Assembly: GCA_016875025.1 (NCBI GenBank)
Contig: VGSH01000013.1
Coordinates: forward strand, 1-42,196
DNA from: Deltaproteobacteria bacterium
GTDB lineage: Bacteria; Desulfobacterota; WTBG01; CAIYCZ01; CAIRTM01
Reading direction: 5' to 3'
Length of the DNA stretch: 42,196 nt
The translations under genes were made by a program, and so were the position numbers. Position 1 is the first letter of the stretch; the number at the start of each line of letters is the position of its first letter. Positions 41,868-42,196 of the stretch are shown in pieces. The notes beneath the pieces were generated by a model. The model was given only the letters and a program-made list of their open reading frames with translations, searched no databases and had not been told where the DNA came from.

Positions 41868-42196
41868 TTGCTGCCGTTGCGGTCGATGCGATACAGAATA
41901 AAGCGGCTGTTTTCGAAGGCCTTCGGCAGATCAAATTCCTTGGGTTTTTCAGTTACGACAAATGAGGCGCCATATTTGTCCGCGACTTTTTTAATAGCGG
42001 GGGTTGTGAGGCTGTTAAAGCCTTCACGGGCATTGTGGCGCTTTGTCCATCCCAGACCATGCATGCGTTCGAACCATTCTGCAGTAAATTGATTGTCAAG
42101 ATAGAGCAGGGTTGACCCTTCCGCCCAGTCACCGAGAACAGCGCGCTGGGAATAGTGGTAGAAGTCATTGCATAGCGGCGGCACGATAAAAAGGTC
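41861..42196 (-). CDS. C-terminal part of a membrane protein (DUF6798-like), truncated by window end
   Basis: Only the last 111 codons are visible; the frame is open to base 42196, so the GTG at 42184 is not the start. Visible sequence: DLFIVPPLCNDFYHYSQRAVLGDWAEGSTLLYLD, EWFERMHGLGW and a final KYGASFVVTEKPKEF strand. This resembles the C-terminal soluble domain of large polytopic proteins annotated with DUF6798, where the segment follows the membrane helices. It overlaps the neighbouring GT-C-like gene tail to tail by seven bases. Function unknown; surface-glycan-related work is plausible from the neighbour. Confidence 0.55.
   Translation of the reverse strand, partial: DLFIVPPLCNDFYHYSQRAVLGDWAEGSTLLYLDNQFTAEWFERMHGLGWTKRHNAREGFNSLTTPAIKKVADKYGASFVVTEKPKEFDLPKAFENSRFILYRIDRNGSNQ

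Overview
This window looks like a chromosomal fragment of an anaerobic, diderm, high-GC bacterium. The diderm call rests on an MlaA homologue, an outer-membrane-type lipoprotein, lipid-handling genes and a polymorphic Rhs toxin. The anaerobic call rests on radical SAM enzymes (KamA, LipA, a PflA-like protein, a YhcC-like protein), three U32-type Fe-S proteins, a POR-type ferredoxin and a NuoE/NuoF pair. Protein style (a WDCCG-containing Rhs, a CdaA-YbbR fusion, GT-C membrane proteins) fits the PVC/Lentisphaerota-Kiritimatiellota or Desulfobacterota-like world, but taxonomy cannot be fixed from the sequence alone. No rRNA, tRNA, CRISPR array or phage was recognised.

Layout. (a) 1-5009: the 3' part of a giant Rhs/YD-repeat gene ending in an AT-rich DUF2235 (Tle-type lipase) toxin tip, with a 1-nt overlap to a small lipoprotein that is the likely immunity protein. 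(b) 5010-7950: two unrelated RAYT (REP-associated Y1/HUH) transposases, each flanked by its own short inverted repeat; the second is followed by an 87-bp tandem duplication. (c) 7953-10463: an MscS channel, two small secreted proteins and two MITE-like inverted-repeat elements. (d) 10557-11963: a diadenylate cyclase fused to YbbR domains. (e) 12041-15881 (minus): a tightly coupled kamA - ATP-grasp (frameshifted) - ATP-grasp - GNAT operon, possibly making a beta-lysine conjugate. (f) 16198-20014: UPF0316 protein, GT-C-like membrane protein with a 19-bp perfect hairpin near its 3' end, a DUF523-DUF1722 (TudS/YbgA) protein and an FMN-binding PPOX-like protein.

(g) 20025-27704: a minus-strand trio (U32, PflA-like radical SAM, YhcC-like radical SAM) lies divergent from a plus-strand operon lipB-lipA-(UbiV-like)-(UbiU-like U32)-dnaJ. 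The two U32 proteins and the UbiV-like protein keep recognisable Fe-S cysteine patterns, which suggests an oxygen-independent hydroxylation system. (h) 27776-29426: a SAM methyltransferase convergent with mlaA. (i) 29597-33299 (minus): a four-gene redox operon, PorD-type ferredoxin, an internally shortened PorB-like protein lacking the TPP motif, NuoE with two PCP_red-like repeats, and NuoF. It has a good sigma70-type promoter upstream and a strong hairpin at its end. No PorA or PorG is present. (j) 33575-37564: panE-like reductase, rlmKL, a YcgN-type Fe-S/Zn protein and a 52-aa small gene. (k) 37638-42196: an ATC-hydrolase-like protein with its own terminator, a TPR lipoprotein and two large membrane proteins, the last cut by the window end.

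The most unusual parts are the PorD/PorB-like/NuoE/NuoF operon, the KamA-ATP-grasp-GNAT operon, the U32/UbiV-like cluster, and the Rhs-lipase/lipoprotein pair beside the RAYT elements.
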